NCBI GenBank assembly: GCA_958450365.1
Contig: CAUEEP010000724.1
Location: forward strand, 2,203,501-2,267,500
From: Mesorhabditis belari
Lineage: Eukaryota; Nematoda; Chromadorea; Rhabditida; Rhabditidae
Direction of reading: 5' to 3'
Length of the DNA stretch: 64,000 nt
In this document: piece by piece, positions 35,801 through 46,141 of the stretch
How the letters are laid out: each line of letters starts with the position of its first letter
Position numbering within the stretch: the stretch's first letter is position 1
The notes under the pieces: generated by a model
The model's database searches: none
What the model saw: only the letters and a program-made list of their open reading frames with translations
Told to the model about the DNA's origin: nothing
Position numbers and translations under genes: made by a program

Positions 35801-37324
35801 AACAGCTAAACAGCTAAACAGCTAAACAGCTCCGAAACTCACTCAGTGAATCCAGCCTTCTCGAGGACAGCCTTAACAGACGTGTATCCAAAACGGAAAC
35901 GATCACGCTCAGTGTCAGCAACTTTCAAAAACGAGTCCTTCAATTTGCTCTCACCCTCGAAGAAGCCTGAAATCATATTGTTATTGGACTTGATGATGAC
36001 TTGATGATGACTTAATGATGATGATGATGAAGTTTTTAACTCACCAATCACAGCGTTATCATCTTGACTCAAGAACTTGTCAAAGTCGGCTTGCGAGGTG
36101 AGCTCACGAGCTGATGGTCCGGATTGTCCGCGCATGTATCTAAATGACAACGGAAATGATAATGGTTTTATGAAATCTATTCTATTTGTTCTGATTTTCT
36201 ATGTGTTCTGATTTTATATGTTTTATTGTGTTAAGTGATAATGTTAATGATGTGTTAGTGATCGGCTGATATGTTCTAGAAAAGCTTGCACGTACTTGAT
36301 GATTCCATCAGCCTCACGGGGTCCATCGTAGTCTGAAAAGTTACCGTAATCATTTGCTAATTAGACAGAAAAGTTACTGTAGTCATTTGCTAATTACACT
36401 GAAAAGCTACCGTAATAATTTTCTAATTAGTCTGAAAAGTTACCGTAATCATTTTCTAATTAATTCCTGTCAAATCTGAATCAACCTATCCGAAAACAGA
36501 ACCAGCCAGCCTTTCTGGACTTTCTAGAAACTAGGAAATGGTTTAAAAAGACTACGAAACTTTCCGTTCTATAGAATTTCTAAAGATTTTCGTTCTAATA
36601 ACAGTTTTAAAGCTGTATTGCGCTATAAAATTTACTACGAGACTTTCCAATGGCGGATCGTTGTTTATTTACCATCGAATTTCAAAGTATTGTAGCCTAT
36701 TTTGTACCTATTTTGTAGCAAAATTTTTCGCTGATTCCGAAAACCGTATTTTCTCTAATATTAGTGCACCGTGAGCGTCGCCAGGGCTCACGTCGCCTAA
36801 ATTGCTCGAAATCTCGAGAACCGCTTATCAGAACCTATCGATGTGGGATCAGAAAATATAGCTGACGATGAGATCTAGTGGGGGATTAGAACATTGAGCT
36901 TCTGGGAAAACTTTGGAAGCCGTAAAATAGCCATCAACTCGGCTCGCCTGGATGCACTACTATTAGAGAAAATGCGGTTTTCATAACAAAATCTTCTGCA
37001 CAAACCTTGCGAGACTTCTCCGTTGCGGAAGATCTTCAATGTTGGGAATCCTTGGACGCCGAACTTGTCACAAGTTTCCTTATCAATGGTGCAATCGACT
37101 TTGATCAGGGCAATTGGTGGATCATTGGCCTTCAGCTTGGTAGCGGCTTTCTCGTATTCTGGAGCCATTCGCTTGCAGTGTCCACACCATGGAGCGTAGA
37201 ACTTGACGAGAGCCACCTCGTGTTGCTTGATCCCGTCATCCCAGCTTGAATCCCCGTAAACGATTACGTCGTCAGACGCGTAGACGGAGAGAAGGAGCAA
37301 CGCTCCAACAAGGAACAGTTTCAT
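32862..37324 (-). CDS. pdi-3: protein disulfide isomerase, PDI-3/ERp57 (PDIA3) type
   Basis: An ER thiol-disulfide oxidoreductase for glycoprotein folding. Exons (minus): 37324-37006, 36332-36296, 36139-36045, 35966-35843, 35482-35369, 34654-34495, 34456-34317, 34275-34220, 34089-34046, 33647-33442, 33033-32862. Together they are 1467 nt (488 aa plus stop) with phase consistent across all ten introns. A signal peptide covers 1-16. The first thioredoxin domain has CGHC at 47-50, b/b' domains follow, and the second domain has CGHC at 390-393. The acidic/lysine-rich tail ends STDEL, a KDEL-like ER-retention signal. Length and exon-encoded sequence match C. elegans PDI-3 closely from recall. Introns range from 38 nt (intron 6) to 714 nt, and several hold tandem arrays or MITEs. 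It is divergent from ubiquilin. Both active sites are intact, so I infer it is functional. Confidence 0.96.
33133..33156 (-). repeat. short telomere-like block in isomerase intron 10
   Basis: CCTAAG repeated three times followed by CCTGAG. It reads TTAGGC-type on the minus strand. Confidence 0.6.
33719..33976. repeat. 20-bp minisatellite in isomerase intron 9
   Basis: About thirteen copies of CTGGTTAACTCTAGAACTAT, nearly identical (one A-to-G). It lies within the 398-nt intron 33648-34045 and makes up most of it. Confidence 0.95.
34680..34805. repeat. CTGGCAGTCAA array in isomerase intron 5
   Basis: Units GGCTGGCAGTCAAGA and CTGGCAGTCAAAT, about ten. It begins 25 nt from the exon 6 acceptor at 34655. 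Confidence 0.85.
34840..35030. mobile_element. foldback family C, single arm
   Basis: It matches one arm of the 49571-49946 palindrome: TTATAACGAAAAC, CTTTTCTTGCCGTTGGCA, TCAGCACCAACCCTTCG, ATTACGCGTCGATTGATACC. Only one arm is present, so it is a truncated or half-deleted copy inside isomerase intron 5. Confidence 0.7.
35623..35832. repeat. 8-bp array (CTAAACAG/CTAAACAA) in isomerase intron 4
   Basis: About 26 octamers. The array ends only about 10 nt from the exon 4 donor at 35842. Confidence 0.9.
36333..36465. repeat. four ~33-bp repeats carrying the exon 2 splice acceptor
   Basis: Each unit starts (plus strand) CTGAAAAG and continues TTACCGTAATCATTTGCTAA. On the gene strand this is a TTTTCAG acceptor. 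The copy adjacent to exon 2 is used, two others keep an intact TTTTCAG (AG at 36400/36399 and 36433/36432), and one has decayed to TTTTCTG. Confidence 0.8.
36740..36981. mobile_element. Tc1/mariner-type MITE in isomerase intron 1
   Basis: The ends AAAACCGTATTTTCTCTAAT and (inverse) ATTAGAGAAAATGCGGTTTT are followed inward by TAGTGCA and the inverse CGTCGCCAGG/CTCGCCTGG. Length is about 240 bp. It shares terminus type with 26425-26873. Confidence 0.7.
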
Positions 37325-37332
37325 GATTACCT
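37325..37332 (-). promoter_or_regulatory. candidate trans-splice acceptor of the isomerase gene
   Basis: TTTCCAG (AG at 37332/37331) lies six nt upstream of the ATG on the minus strand. Nematode genes commonly receive a spliced leader this close to the start. A 5' intron in cis is the alternative. Confidence 0.45.
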
Positions 37333-37631
37333 GGAAATCGAGTTGATTGAGAGTTTTGATTCACTTAAAAACGATAAAATGAGATAATGGGCTTGTAAGA
37401 TGTAAGATGTAAGAGGCTTTAATGTGCTGAAAGAAATTTCGAATCAAAGTTCGGAGTTTGGAGTCTCTTTGACCTCGAGATACTCAGCAACGGGGTCACT
37501 CTCTTGGAAGTGACCTCTTTGTCAGAGTATTTTGAAAGTTGTCTTTGATCTCAAGATATTGTGGATTTTTGAATTTTCAAGATATTCAGCTATCGTATTC
37601 TTTAAATACGGTAGCTGAATATCTTGAGATC
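37333..37631. other. isomerase upstream region
   Basis: A hairpin with GATATTCAGCTA(T/C)CGTATT lies at 37568-37627. No coding sequence. It presumably contains the isomerase promoter, but no specific element was recognised. Confidence 0.4.
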
Positions 37632-38028
37632 CTCTAATAAACGCCCCCGTCCTCGACCAACTTTCAACGCCTTGTTCTCAGCCCCACTTTGAGATATTTT
37701 TATGTTTAATATACCAAAAGATAGCCCTTAATGTCTTCTATCTTTTGGTATATTAAACATCAAAATCTCTTAAAATAAGGCTGAGAATAAAGCGTTGAAA
37801 GTTGGTGGGGGTAGGGGTCGAAGGGGCGAAGGTCGAGGGGGGGTCAAGCGCCAACTTTAGACACGGCTCGTTCTCAGCTCTATTTTAAGAGATTTTGATG
37901 TTTAATATACCAAAAGATAGCCCTTAATGTCTTCTATCTTTTGGTATATTAAACATCAAAATCTCTTAAAATAGGGCTGAGAACGAGCCGTCTAAAGTTG
38001 GTCGAGGAATGGGGACGTTTATTAGAAG
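37632..38028. mobile_element. compound foldback element with duplicated inner hairpins
   Basis: Outer inverted ends are CTAATAAACGCCCC/CGTTTATTAGAA plus CCTCGACCAACTTT and its inverse. Inside are two tandem copies (37674-37790 and 37870-37985) of a ~54-bp-arm hairpin with GTTTAATATACCAAAAGATA and loop GCCCTTAATGTCTT. Confidence 0.8.
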
Positions 38029-38859
38029 AAATAGGGTAACTAATAGAAGCCTAAAGCTTTTATAAATTAAACGCTAGTTCTTGAATATCACAAAATTTGC
38101 GTTTAACGTAAAAATTCAAGGGAAATGAAGCCGTTAGCTGAATATCTTTAACTTTTCCTGTAACAGTAAAGATATTCAGCTAACGGACACATCACTAGGG
38201 AAGCAGTGAACAAAAACGATCAACAAAATCAAGAAAATCAGCAAAAAATCTTCAAAGTATCAGTATAAAAGCTCAAAAAAAAGACAAAAATCTCGTCTAC
38301 ATTGGCGGAAATGAAGTATAACACAGAGAAAGCGACCTAATATGGTTGTCGGGAGCGCACATATTTCTATAAAGGCGTTTAGGACGTGGACATTCAATTT
38401 GTGTGGAACGCGGTGATTGGTTGCGGGAAATAGGATGAAACGCCCACTGGCAAGACCGAATTTTCCCTGAATCACGACAATTACCGTATTCTGGTGATAT
38501 CGATTCGCTTTGGCTCGTACTTTGTAGTTCCAAATTTAATGATTTAACGTTTCACAGGGATCTTCCAACTCTTTCATAACAAAAAATCATCCAGAAGTTT
38601 CACGACTTTTCCGGAAAATAATTTCATCATCGTGCTTATTGAAACGTGTCATAGATTGTTTAAAATTTGCAAAAAATTTATTTGATTTTCATTTTGAAAA
38701 AATCTATTTGATTTGATAAATTCTACTTTACATTTAATGCATTTACGGTGAAATGATAAAGCGTGCGCAAGCTAACGTATTCGACAAAAAGAATTTAACT
38801 ATATAAAAAACTTTTCCTTACAGTTTAGGCAAAGATTGGCAAAGACAGCAAAGCTATTT
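38029..38859. other. intergenic, hairpin near 38135-38190
   Basis: CCGTTAGCTGAATATCTTTA and its inverse flank ACTTTTCCTGTAACAG. The remaining sequence is AT-rich and non-coding. Confidence 0.45.
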
Positions 38860-39185
38860 TCCGCTATTTTATTTGCGCAACTCGCCATAACTTTATGATA
38901 TTGGTTTCATTTTGTTGCACTTATTGAGATCTACAAAATGACATTAAAAACATAAAGATTGGCCGACTCAGAAGAAAGTTATGGCGAGTTGCGCAAAAAA
39001 AGTTGCGGAAACTAGCCACCCCCGAATCTAGTACCGTTTCTTTCTTCTAAGTGGACCAATCTTTATGATTTTTGTGTCATTTTGTTGCACTTATTGAGAT
39101 CTACAAAATGACACAAAAATCATAAAGATTGGCCCACTTAGGAGAGTTATGGTGAGTTGCTCAAATAGTATGGCGGAAATTAGCC
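38860..39185. mobile_element. nested palindromic element
   Basis: Outer arms carry CGCTATTTTATTTGCGCAA/ACTCGCCATAACT and a diverged inverse at 39140-39181. Each half is itself a hairpin around TTTGTTGCACTTATTGAGAT with CATAAAGATTGG arms. Confidence 0.75.
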
Positions 39186-39246
39186 TACCCCGAAAGATTT
39201 TTTCTCGGCTCTGTTGGTGTTTTAGCGTCATCTCGATAAGAAACGT

Positions 39247-39780
39247 TGCAGTGTTTTTCGTTAACTAATAAGTTAAAGTAACAATAAGTTAAAGTAACAA
39301 TAAGTAAAAGCAACAATAAGTAAAAGAAACAATAAGTAAAAGTACAATAAGTTAAAGTAACAATAAGTTCAAGTAACAATAAGTTAAAGTAACAATAAGT
39401 AAAAGTAACAATAAGTAAAAGTAACAATAAGTTAAAGTAACAATAAGTTAAAGTAACAATAAGTTAAAGTAACAATAAGTTAAAGTAACAATAAGTTAAA
39501 GTAACAATAAGTAAAAGAAACAATAAGTAAAAGTACAATAAGTTAAAGTAACAATAAGTTCAAGTAACAATAAGTTAAAGTAACAATAAGTAAAAGTAAC
39601 AATAAGTAAAAGTAACAATAAGTAAAAGTAACAATAAGTAAAAGTAACAATAAGTTAAAGTAACAATAAGTTAAAGTAACAATAAGTTAAAGTAACAATA
39701 AGTTAAAGTAACAATAAGTTAAAGTAACAATAAGTAAAGTAACAATAAGTAAAGTAAGTAATGATAACTAATAAGTAAAG
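39247..39780. repeat. 16-bp minisatellite (AATAAGTTAAAGTAAC), about 33 copies
   Basis: Includes AATAAGTAAAAGTAAC variants and a duplicated segment of about 190 bp within the array. It lies between the divergent isomerase and ubiquilin genes. Confidence 0.92.
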
Positions 39781-40199
39781 TAACATGACAACTCAATAAC
39801 TAAAAGTACAAGTAATACTAATAAAGGATTAGCGAAATTTAATGTCCATGCTGCTGATAGTTTCTGCCTTTTCAACGAAAACTTGTAAAATGCGATCCGG
39901 TTTACCAAGAAACTTTGGCAGCTAAAGCTAAAGCTTTTTTAATTTATGAAACGTTGACTATATAGTCTATAAGCTAACAATTAATCCATCACAGATTTAT
40001 CATCATTACTTGCGAAAGGCTAAACATTTTCTAATTTCCCTAATTTCCCTTGAGAAACTAATAAACTGGTCTAAGTCACTACTCATTGTCATCGCAAAGA
40101 TTGTTTTCTTTAATTCTTTTATACGATCATATTTTCTTTATTCTTTATTCTTTATTCTTTTTATACGATCATTCTTGTTGTAAAACAATTCTTATTTTT
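39781..40199. other. ubiquilin upstream region
   Basis: AT-rich with TTTATTC repeats just before the gene. The words AATAAACTGGTC(T/C)AA and TCACTACTC at 40058-40088 recur at 41220-41250 in ubiquilin intron 2. Confidence 0.45.
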
Positions 40200-40201
40200 A
40201 G
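40193..40201 (+). promoter_or_regulatory. candidate trans-splice acceptor of ubiquilin
   Basis: CTTATTTTTAG ends at 40201, eight nt before the ATG at 40210. This is typical nematode spliced-leader acceptor spacing. Confidence 0.5.
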
Positions 40202-40209
40202 ATTAAATA

Positions 40210-43200
40210 ATGGGAAGTGACGACGAGTCTTCGCCTAAGATCAAGCTCTCCGTGAAGACCACGACGACTTCTTATGAAATCGAGGTCCAGAAAAATGCGC
40301 AAATCAGTGAGGTGAGCAATGTTTGGTACTTTTCCAATATCGGAGGAGCGATCCGCTTATCGGGGGAGCGAAAGGAAAATCGGGGGAGCAAACTTTGGCA
40401 GCGCTACATCTGTCCTATATGATACAAACTACCGCCATAAAATCCGCGAATTACCCGTTATTCTCACAACCTTTATATTAGATCACAAAAGTGACTTAAA
40501 TATCTAACACCCAGCGAAATGGATCTTTTCCCTTTGAGCGGACTTTCATCAATTCGCCACAGTTGCAAATCCGTGACTGGATGACTCCTTTAGTGACGAA
40601 ATAATAGATTGCCGTCGATTCCTTGAACGCACAAATGCCGGAGAACCGCAACGTCGTTAAAGTTTTAAAAAACATTGCAGTTAAAATGCATTTTTCGAGG
40701 AGGCAAAATTTGCTCCCCCGATAATCCTTCCGCTCCCGATATTGGAAAAGTACCCAATGTTTTCTCTTGTTGCTTTTAAACTTTTAGCAATTTTAGGTCA
40801 AACAGATCCTCGGCGAGAAAGTCGGTGCCACGTCGGACAAGTTGTGCATCATCTTCTCGGGAAAAATTTTGAAGGACCCAGAAACGCTCGAAAAATATAG
40901 TGGGTTTTTGCTTTTTTGTTTTGTATAGAGTAAAAAATTTGGTAGTATTGGCTTTGGGGGGCACTTTTTTCGCCAAAAATCACTTTTCCCGGGGTAATTG
41001 AGTACTCTGAGCGCGAATCTGACATTTTTAGGGTAGATTTTTGAAATTTTGAACATTGTAGATGTGCATTTCCTCTTTTAAAGTTAATTTACGGGTTTTC
41101 ATGCAAATTTGGGCTTACTTTTCGGGCTTGCTGTTGCTGTGGTTGTGCGCTTTTTGATTGACTATTATCTAAATCTAACAAATTGCAAAAAGATTCCATT
41201 AAAACGTAACAAAAAAACGAATAAACTGGTCCAAAATCACTACTCGCATTTGTAAAGTTGACAGATTTGATTCCAAAATTACAGCCTTTTCTAAATTCTT
41301 GCCGCCACATAAATTCCGGAAGGAAATCTGTATAGCGGTCATTTAATCGGCAGTTGAGGCCATGATATCACTTAATTATTTTTTAAATCAATACCAAAGG
41401 GGTTTCACATTTTGTGTGATTCGTTCACCGGATTCACGAAGTTCAGCTGATGATTAACCATTAAATGACGCTTTGTGTGGAAGTCAGAGCCTTGTGTAGC
41501 CTTGTGTGGAAGTCAGAGCATAAAAGCCGATTTTGTTCTTCTTTCCTGGTTTACGACGTGCCCTTCGATTGCAGTCCCATTTTGCTTTTTGCGCATTACT
41601 ATCTCTGTACATCTTCATATCGTCCTTTCCACAACTAGAGCCAGTTCTCTTTTGATGTAATGTAAAATTCTAAAAATTGCGTTTTTGATTCAAAATCTAC
41701 CGTAAAAATGTCATATTCGTGCTCAGCGTACTCAATTACCCCGGCAAAAATGGTTTTGGCGAAAAAAAGTCCCTCTCCCCAAAGCCAATAGTACCAAAAA
41801 TCAATTTGTTTTACATAAATTTTTTAGACATCACCGATGGAATGTCCTTGCACTTGGTGGTCCGACAACAGGCTCAACAGGGCGGCGCCTCAGCAACGTC
41901 GACACCTACAACAAGGCCACAAAATGTAAGTGAAGGTCTAGAAATTCTCTTCTATTAGTTGGCTATTGATTTTATCAATAACTTTTCAAGTTTATACACT
42001 GGCTAAGAATTTGGTGGCGGGAAATAATTGGGTTTTTAAGTTTAGCATTTACTTAAGGCTCATTTAATACTTTTGAATTTGGTACTTTGTTAATCAGCGT
42101 TATGGCAGAATGACCTTGCTCACATAAAATATGTTGTATTTTGTGTAAGGTCGTTTAAAACGGTGCGCATATTAGTATGCTTCGGAAAAGGTTGTTAATA
42201 ATTTAATCTTTTTTATTTTTAGCCTTCCGCCGCACCAAATAACCCAGCAGAGGCAGCAGCCTTCAATCAATTCAGTGCAGCAAATCCGGGAATGGGTAAG
42301 TGTTAATGTTAACATAGACTCGTTTAATTAAAACTAAACAATGAAAAAATGTACTTTTAGGAATGCAACAAATGATGGCCAATCCCGAGTTGATGCGACA
42401 AATGATGGACTCGCCAATCATGCAAGGTATCTTCAACAATCCTCAAATCTTCCAGTCGATGCTAACGTCTAATCCTCAAGTTCAACAACTGATTGAGGTT
42501 TGAATTTTCTTCAAGTTTTTCTTAATTAAATTGTTTAGCAAAACCCGGAACTTGCCCACATTCTTAACGATCCAGAAATGATCAGAAGAACGATGGAGAT
42601 CGTCCGTAATCCAAATATGTTCAACGAGATGATGCGAAACCATGACATTGCCATCAGAAATTTGCAGGTGTGCCTTGCTTATTCTAAACAAGCCGTTCTT
42701 GTTTAAAAGGATTTAGCGATGAATTAGCAATTTTGGAATTCTAAACTTTACATGTTTTAGGGAATACCCGGTGGAGAAGCTGCTTTACAACGTCTCTATC
42801 AAGATGTACAAGAGCCACTTCTCAACTCAGCAGCTTCGTCATTAGGAGGAAATCCATTTGCCACTGGTGGAGCAAATAGCGCTGATAATGCAAGTGAGTG
42901 ATTTTGCAGACATCAAAGTAAATAGTAAAAATTAGCATCATTAAACAATTGTAGTCAAGCAATGATTATAAAATCTTTAAAACTTAAAAATGGGTATCAC
43001 CGACAGTATCCAGATTGCAAGGGAATGTTTTAGCTTCTCGATCTCAAAGGGCTGGAGTTGAAAATGCGGATCCATTGCCGAATCCATGGGCTGCTCCACA
43101 GCAGCGTGATGGTTCTGGGCAACCAAATAGCGGTCGAACAGGCTCCGCTGCTGCTCCTGGTGCAAGTGAGTTTTTGAATTAACAATTTTATAATTAATTT

Positions 43201-44338
43201 GCTCAACAATTGCACATATAAATTTTAGATTTGATGGGAAATCCAGCGTTGTCCGCATTGATGCAACAAATGATGCCGGGCGAGGGCAATCCTAGCGCAA
43301 TGTTCAATCCGGATATGATGCAACAGTTAATGGGAAATCCACAATTCATGCAACAGGCAGCGTCTTGAATACACTATTGATAATTTTTCTTTCTTAAGAT
43401 GACCGAAGCAAATTCTCTTATTGCCAACAATCCCGAATTGGCGGCTCAACTCCAACAGCGCATGCCTCAAATGATCCAAGCGGTAAGTTTTCTTTGGTGC
43501 AAAATTGTACAGTCGACTCTCTCTATAACGGAACTCTATATAGCGGAAAACTCCATATAACGGAATAGGATTTTGGTCCCGGCTGACGTTAAGCTATATA
43601 TAACGGAAAAATTTTTTGGTTCCTTCCATTCCGTTATAGAGAGAGTCGACTGTATCAAAGTCTTTGGTGTAAAGTTATCTTAGATGTCGAATCCCGAGAT
43701 GCAGCAAGCTATGTCGAATCCACGAGTGATCGAAGCGATGAGGCAAATCCAACAGGGCGTCGAAGTACTACGCACTGAAGCTCCATTCTTGTTAAAGTAA
43801 GTGTTGGGAGTGTTGTATACTTTAAGTAAATTTTATTTAGTGGTGACTTGATGGGCGGTGGTGGTGGTGGCCGTCCCGATGACTCGTATCGATCGATGCA
43901 ACAACTTTTTAGCCGTATGGGAATGGTTTGTTGGACTTGAGAAAGTTAATATATAAATACATCTTTAGGGTAGCGCTGCCGCACCGCCTGGCGCTCCTGA
44001 AGCAAACCTGGAGCAACGGTACGCTTCACAATTGGATCAACTTGCCGGAATGGGTTTCAACAATCGTGCTGCCAACATTGCGGGTTGGTTTTTTTGTAGA
44101 AATGGTATCTAACGGATATATAATTGCCATCATAGCTTGATAAGATGAAACCAAAGATCTAAATGGCATCTTTTGAGAATTTTGTGCTTTTAAAATCAAA
44201 TTTTAAGATGGATATTGGTTCTTGTTGTAAATAGTAGAAAGAACATCGAATTTCTCGAAAGAAATATCGCATTTAGCTCTACAAGCAACGTTTGGTGACG
44301 TGAACGCGGCGGTCGAGCGTCTCCTGAGCGGTCTCTGA
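40210..44338 (+). CDS. ubql-1: ubiquilin (UBL-STI1-UBA proteasome shuttle)
   Basis: A shuttle/chaperone that binds the proteasome through its N-terminal ubiquitin-like domain and ubiquitinated clients through a C-terminal UBA. Exons: 40210-40311, 40797-40899, 41828-41925, 42223-42295, 42361-42497, 42539-42667, 42761-42893, 43034-43165, 43229-43356, 43399-43482, 43684-43796, 43841-43925, 43969-44083, 44277-44338. Total is 1494 nt (497 aa), with phase consistent throughout. The UBL spans about 10-92, STI1-type Asn-Pro/Met/Gln-rich repeats about 128-260 and 303-412, a Gly-rich linker follows, and the UBA about 455-497 contains the MGF motif. Intron 9 (43357-43398) would be GC-AG; without removing it a TGA follows. 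Intron 7 has an alternative acceptor at 43006 adding nine in-frame residues. It is convergent with the SLC49-like gene. Confidence 0.95.
40325..40754 (-). mobile_element. Merlin-like (ISXO2-type) non-autonomous element in ubiquilin intron 1
   Basis: 430 bp with ~45-bp inverted ends beginning GGTACTTTTCCAATATCGG, flanked by a perfect 8-bp duplication CAATGTTT (40317-40324, 40755-40762). On the minus strand a short frame at about 40506-40676 contains [20 protein letters not shown] and, shortly after, KGKDPFRW. This is the layout of the zinc-knuckle-like N-terminus of ISXO2/Merlin transposases (C-x-C-G-x-x-M ... W). The rest of the transposase is absent. Merlin elements make 8-9-bp duplications. 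The element sits five bp downstream of the exon 1 donor. Confidence 0.7.
40935..41803. mobile_element. long-TIR element filling ubiquilin intron 2
   Basis: Inverted arms of about 120 bp: TTTGGTA(G/C)TATTGGCTTTGGG, then TTTTCGCCAAAA, CGGGGTAATTGAGTAC, CTGACATTTTTA and GGTAGATTTT at both ends. The interior (41060-41680) is AT-rich with a short GTGTGGAAGTCAGAGC duplication. No transposase was recognised. Confidence 0.75.
43510..43652. mobile_element. 143-bp MITE in ubiquilin intron 10
   Basis: Perfect 24-bp terminal inverted repeats starting CAGTCGACTCTCTCTATAAC, flanked by TA on both sides (43508-43509, 43653-43654). TA target and CAGT termini fit the Tc1/mariner (pogo-like) superfamily. Confidence 0.88.
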
Positions 44339-45194
44339 ATTAAACGATTTCTAAACCTTTGATTTTTTTCTTGTTTTCATCTCATTCTTGTACTTAATAC
44401 TTATGAATTTGCCCTATCGATACGATTTCTTGGTTTTGGTTCCCTGTGTGAATTTGATTATATTTTTGGGACGTATCGATAGAGATCCAAGTTTTCCACT
44501 GTGATCGCTGAATAGCTTCTTTTTTGAAATAGTATTTTATTATTTATTGCCTCATAAATCTTTTTATAAAAATTTATTTCAGGTATAATGTTGCAGTTGA
44601 AAGTTCTATATGAAGTTACAAGTTTGACTAAAGGTAAGAAAATCATAAGGAAGAAAAGGGACGAGGTCGAAAGTGAGAAGTTTTTTTAGCTTGCGATTTC
44701 TACTCAATCACCGGAGAAAATCAAGATTTATAAAGAAAAAAAAAGCTGGTAAGAAAAGAAATTCTTGAAAATGTTAAGCTATAAACTATGATTTTACCCG
44801 TAAACATTCGACTGTGTGTTACTTGAGAAAAATTGGGATTTTCTCGCGTGTTAACTTATAATTATATCAAAGGAAACAAATGGAAATGATGGAAAAATGT
44901 TTACCGCAAGACTTGATGCTATTTTGACAACTGAAAAATGCCGAAATTCTATAGGTACGACTCTTTTACAGGTATGCGGTTCACATTTTAATGTATATAT
45001 AGCCGGTTAGAATTTTGAAATTTGCATTTGAATTGAATGCAAAATGTGAAGAAACATTTGTGTATGCGAAAATAATAAAATGTGAAACGATGTGAAATAA
45101 ACAAGATTGTAAAACGTGCAAAAAAAAAAAATACAAAACGAAGTTTGAAACTTTTTAATCGGCCACCACGGTATAGCTGGTGAGTTGTGTCTCG
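44339..45194. other. ubiquilin 3' flank
   Basis: No exact AATAAA lies within the first ~150 nt. The rest is AT-rich unique sequence and no gene was seen. Confidence 0.4.
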
Positions 45195-45355
45195 GAGGTC
45201 TGAAAATTGGATAAAATTGGATGAAATTGGATAAAATTGGATAAAATTGACTAAAATTGGATAAAATTGAATCAAATTGAATCAAATTGAATCAAATTGA
45301 ATCAAATTGAATCAAATTGAATCAAATTGAATCAAATTGAATCAAATTTGAATCC
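45195..45355. repeat. 10-bp array (AATTGAATCA / AATTGGATAA)
   Basis: About sixteen units, with two subtypes in separate blocks. Confidence 0.85.
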
Positions 45356-45734
45356 CAAGAAGAAAATTCTTCTTTTTGTGCAAACTTAAACTAACCAAAG
45401 CATCAAAGAGGCTCTACTGAGAATGAGAATATTTTAGCGGCTCTACCGTAGTACCTATTTTGATTTCTAGTCCATTGAAAATCATTTATTTAAATTTCCA
45501 TTTAAAACTATACATATAGATTTCCTGAAACATACGCTATTTCAGGAAATTTTATTAACAAAAGAGGGTCAAATGCTATGCGAGCTATACCATTCGACGC
45601 AGAATTTTACGCTGATTCCGAATATGTATTCCGTTTTTGCTAAATGACAATCTGACAGGAGTTATAAGCGTCTAAAGTTTGTTAGGACGCATGGTCGTTT
45701 GGGTCTTAGGGCCTGCTTAACGGCCGTCTTAGCC

Positions 45735-45805
45735 GCGTCCCTCGGTGCAGCAGTGGGACAAGCCTTCGTTTCCAGAACGAGACCTCACAAGTTCGATCCC
45801 AATCA
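45735..45805 (+). pseudogene. tRNA-like block in left palindrome arm (CCA anticodon register)
   Basis: A TTCGT/ACGAG stem with loop TTCCAGA places CCA at 34-36, and AGTTCGATCCC resembles a B box. The inverse copy at 45895-45960 reads GCCGTGTCCGAGTGGTAGAG, an A-box-like segment. Acceptor and T stems do not close. Confidence 0.35.
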
Positions 45806-46141
45806 CTAGTCAGGATTTCAGTCACTAATCTAGTCAAGAAGACTAGTCAGCATTTCTTGAAAAGAAGCCAGACAAAAATCCAAAGTAAAATTCGAAGTGG
45901 GCATCAAACTTGTGAGGTCTCGCTCTGGAAACGAAAGCTCTACCACTCGGACACGGCTGCACGGAGAGGACGCCGTTAAGACGGCCGTTATTCTTAACGG
46001 CCCCCAAGACCCAAATGACCACAATGATCAAATGACCATTTTCAGACTCCTAACAAACTTTAAACGCTTATAATTCCTGACAGATTGTCATTTAGCAAAA
46101 ACGGAATACATATTCGGAATCAGCATAAAATTCAGCGAATG

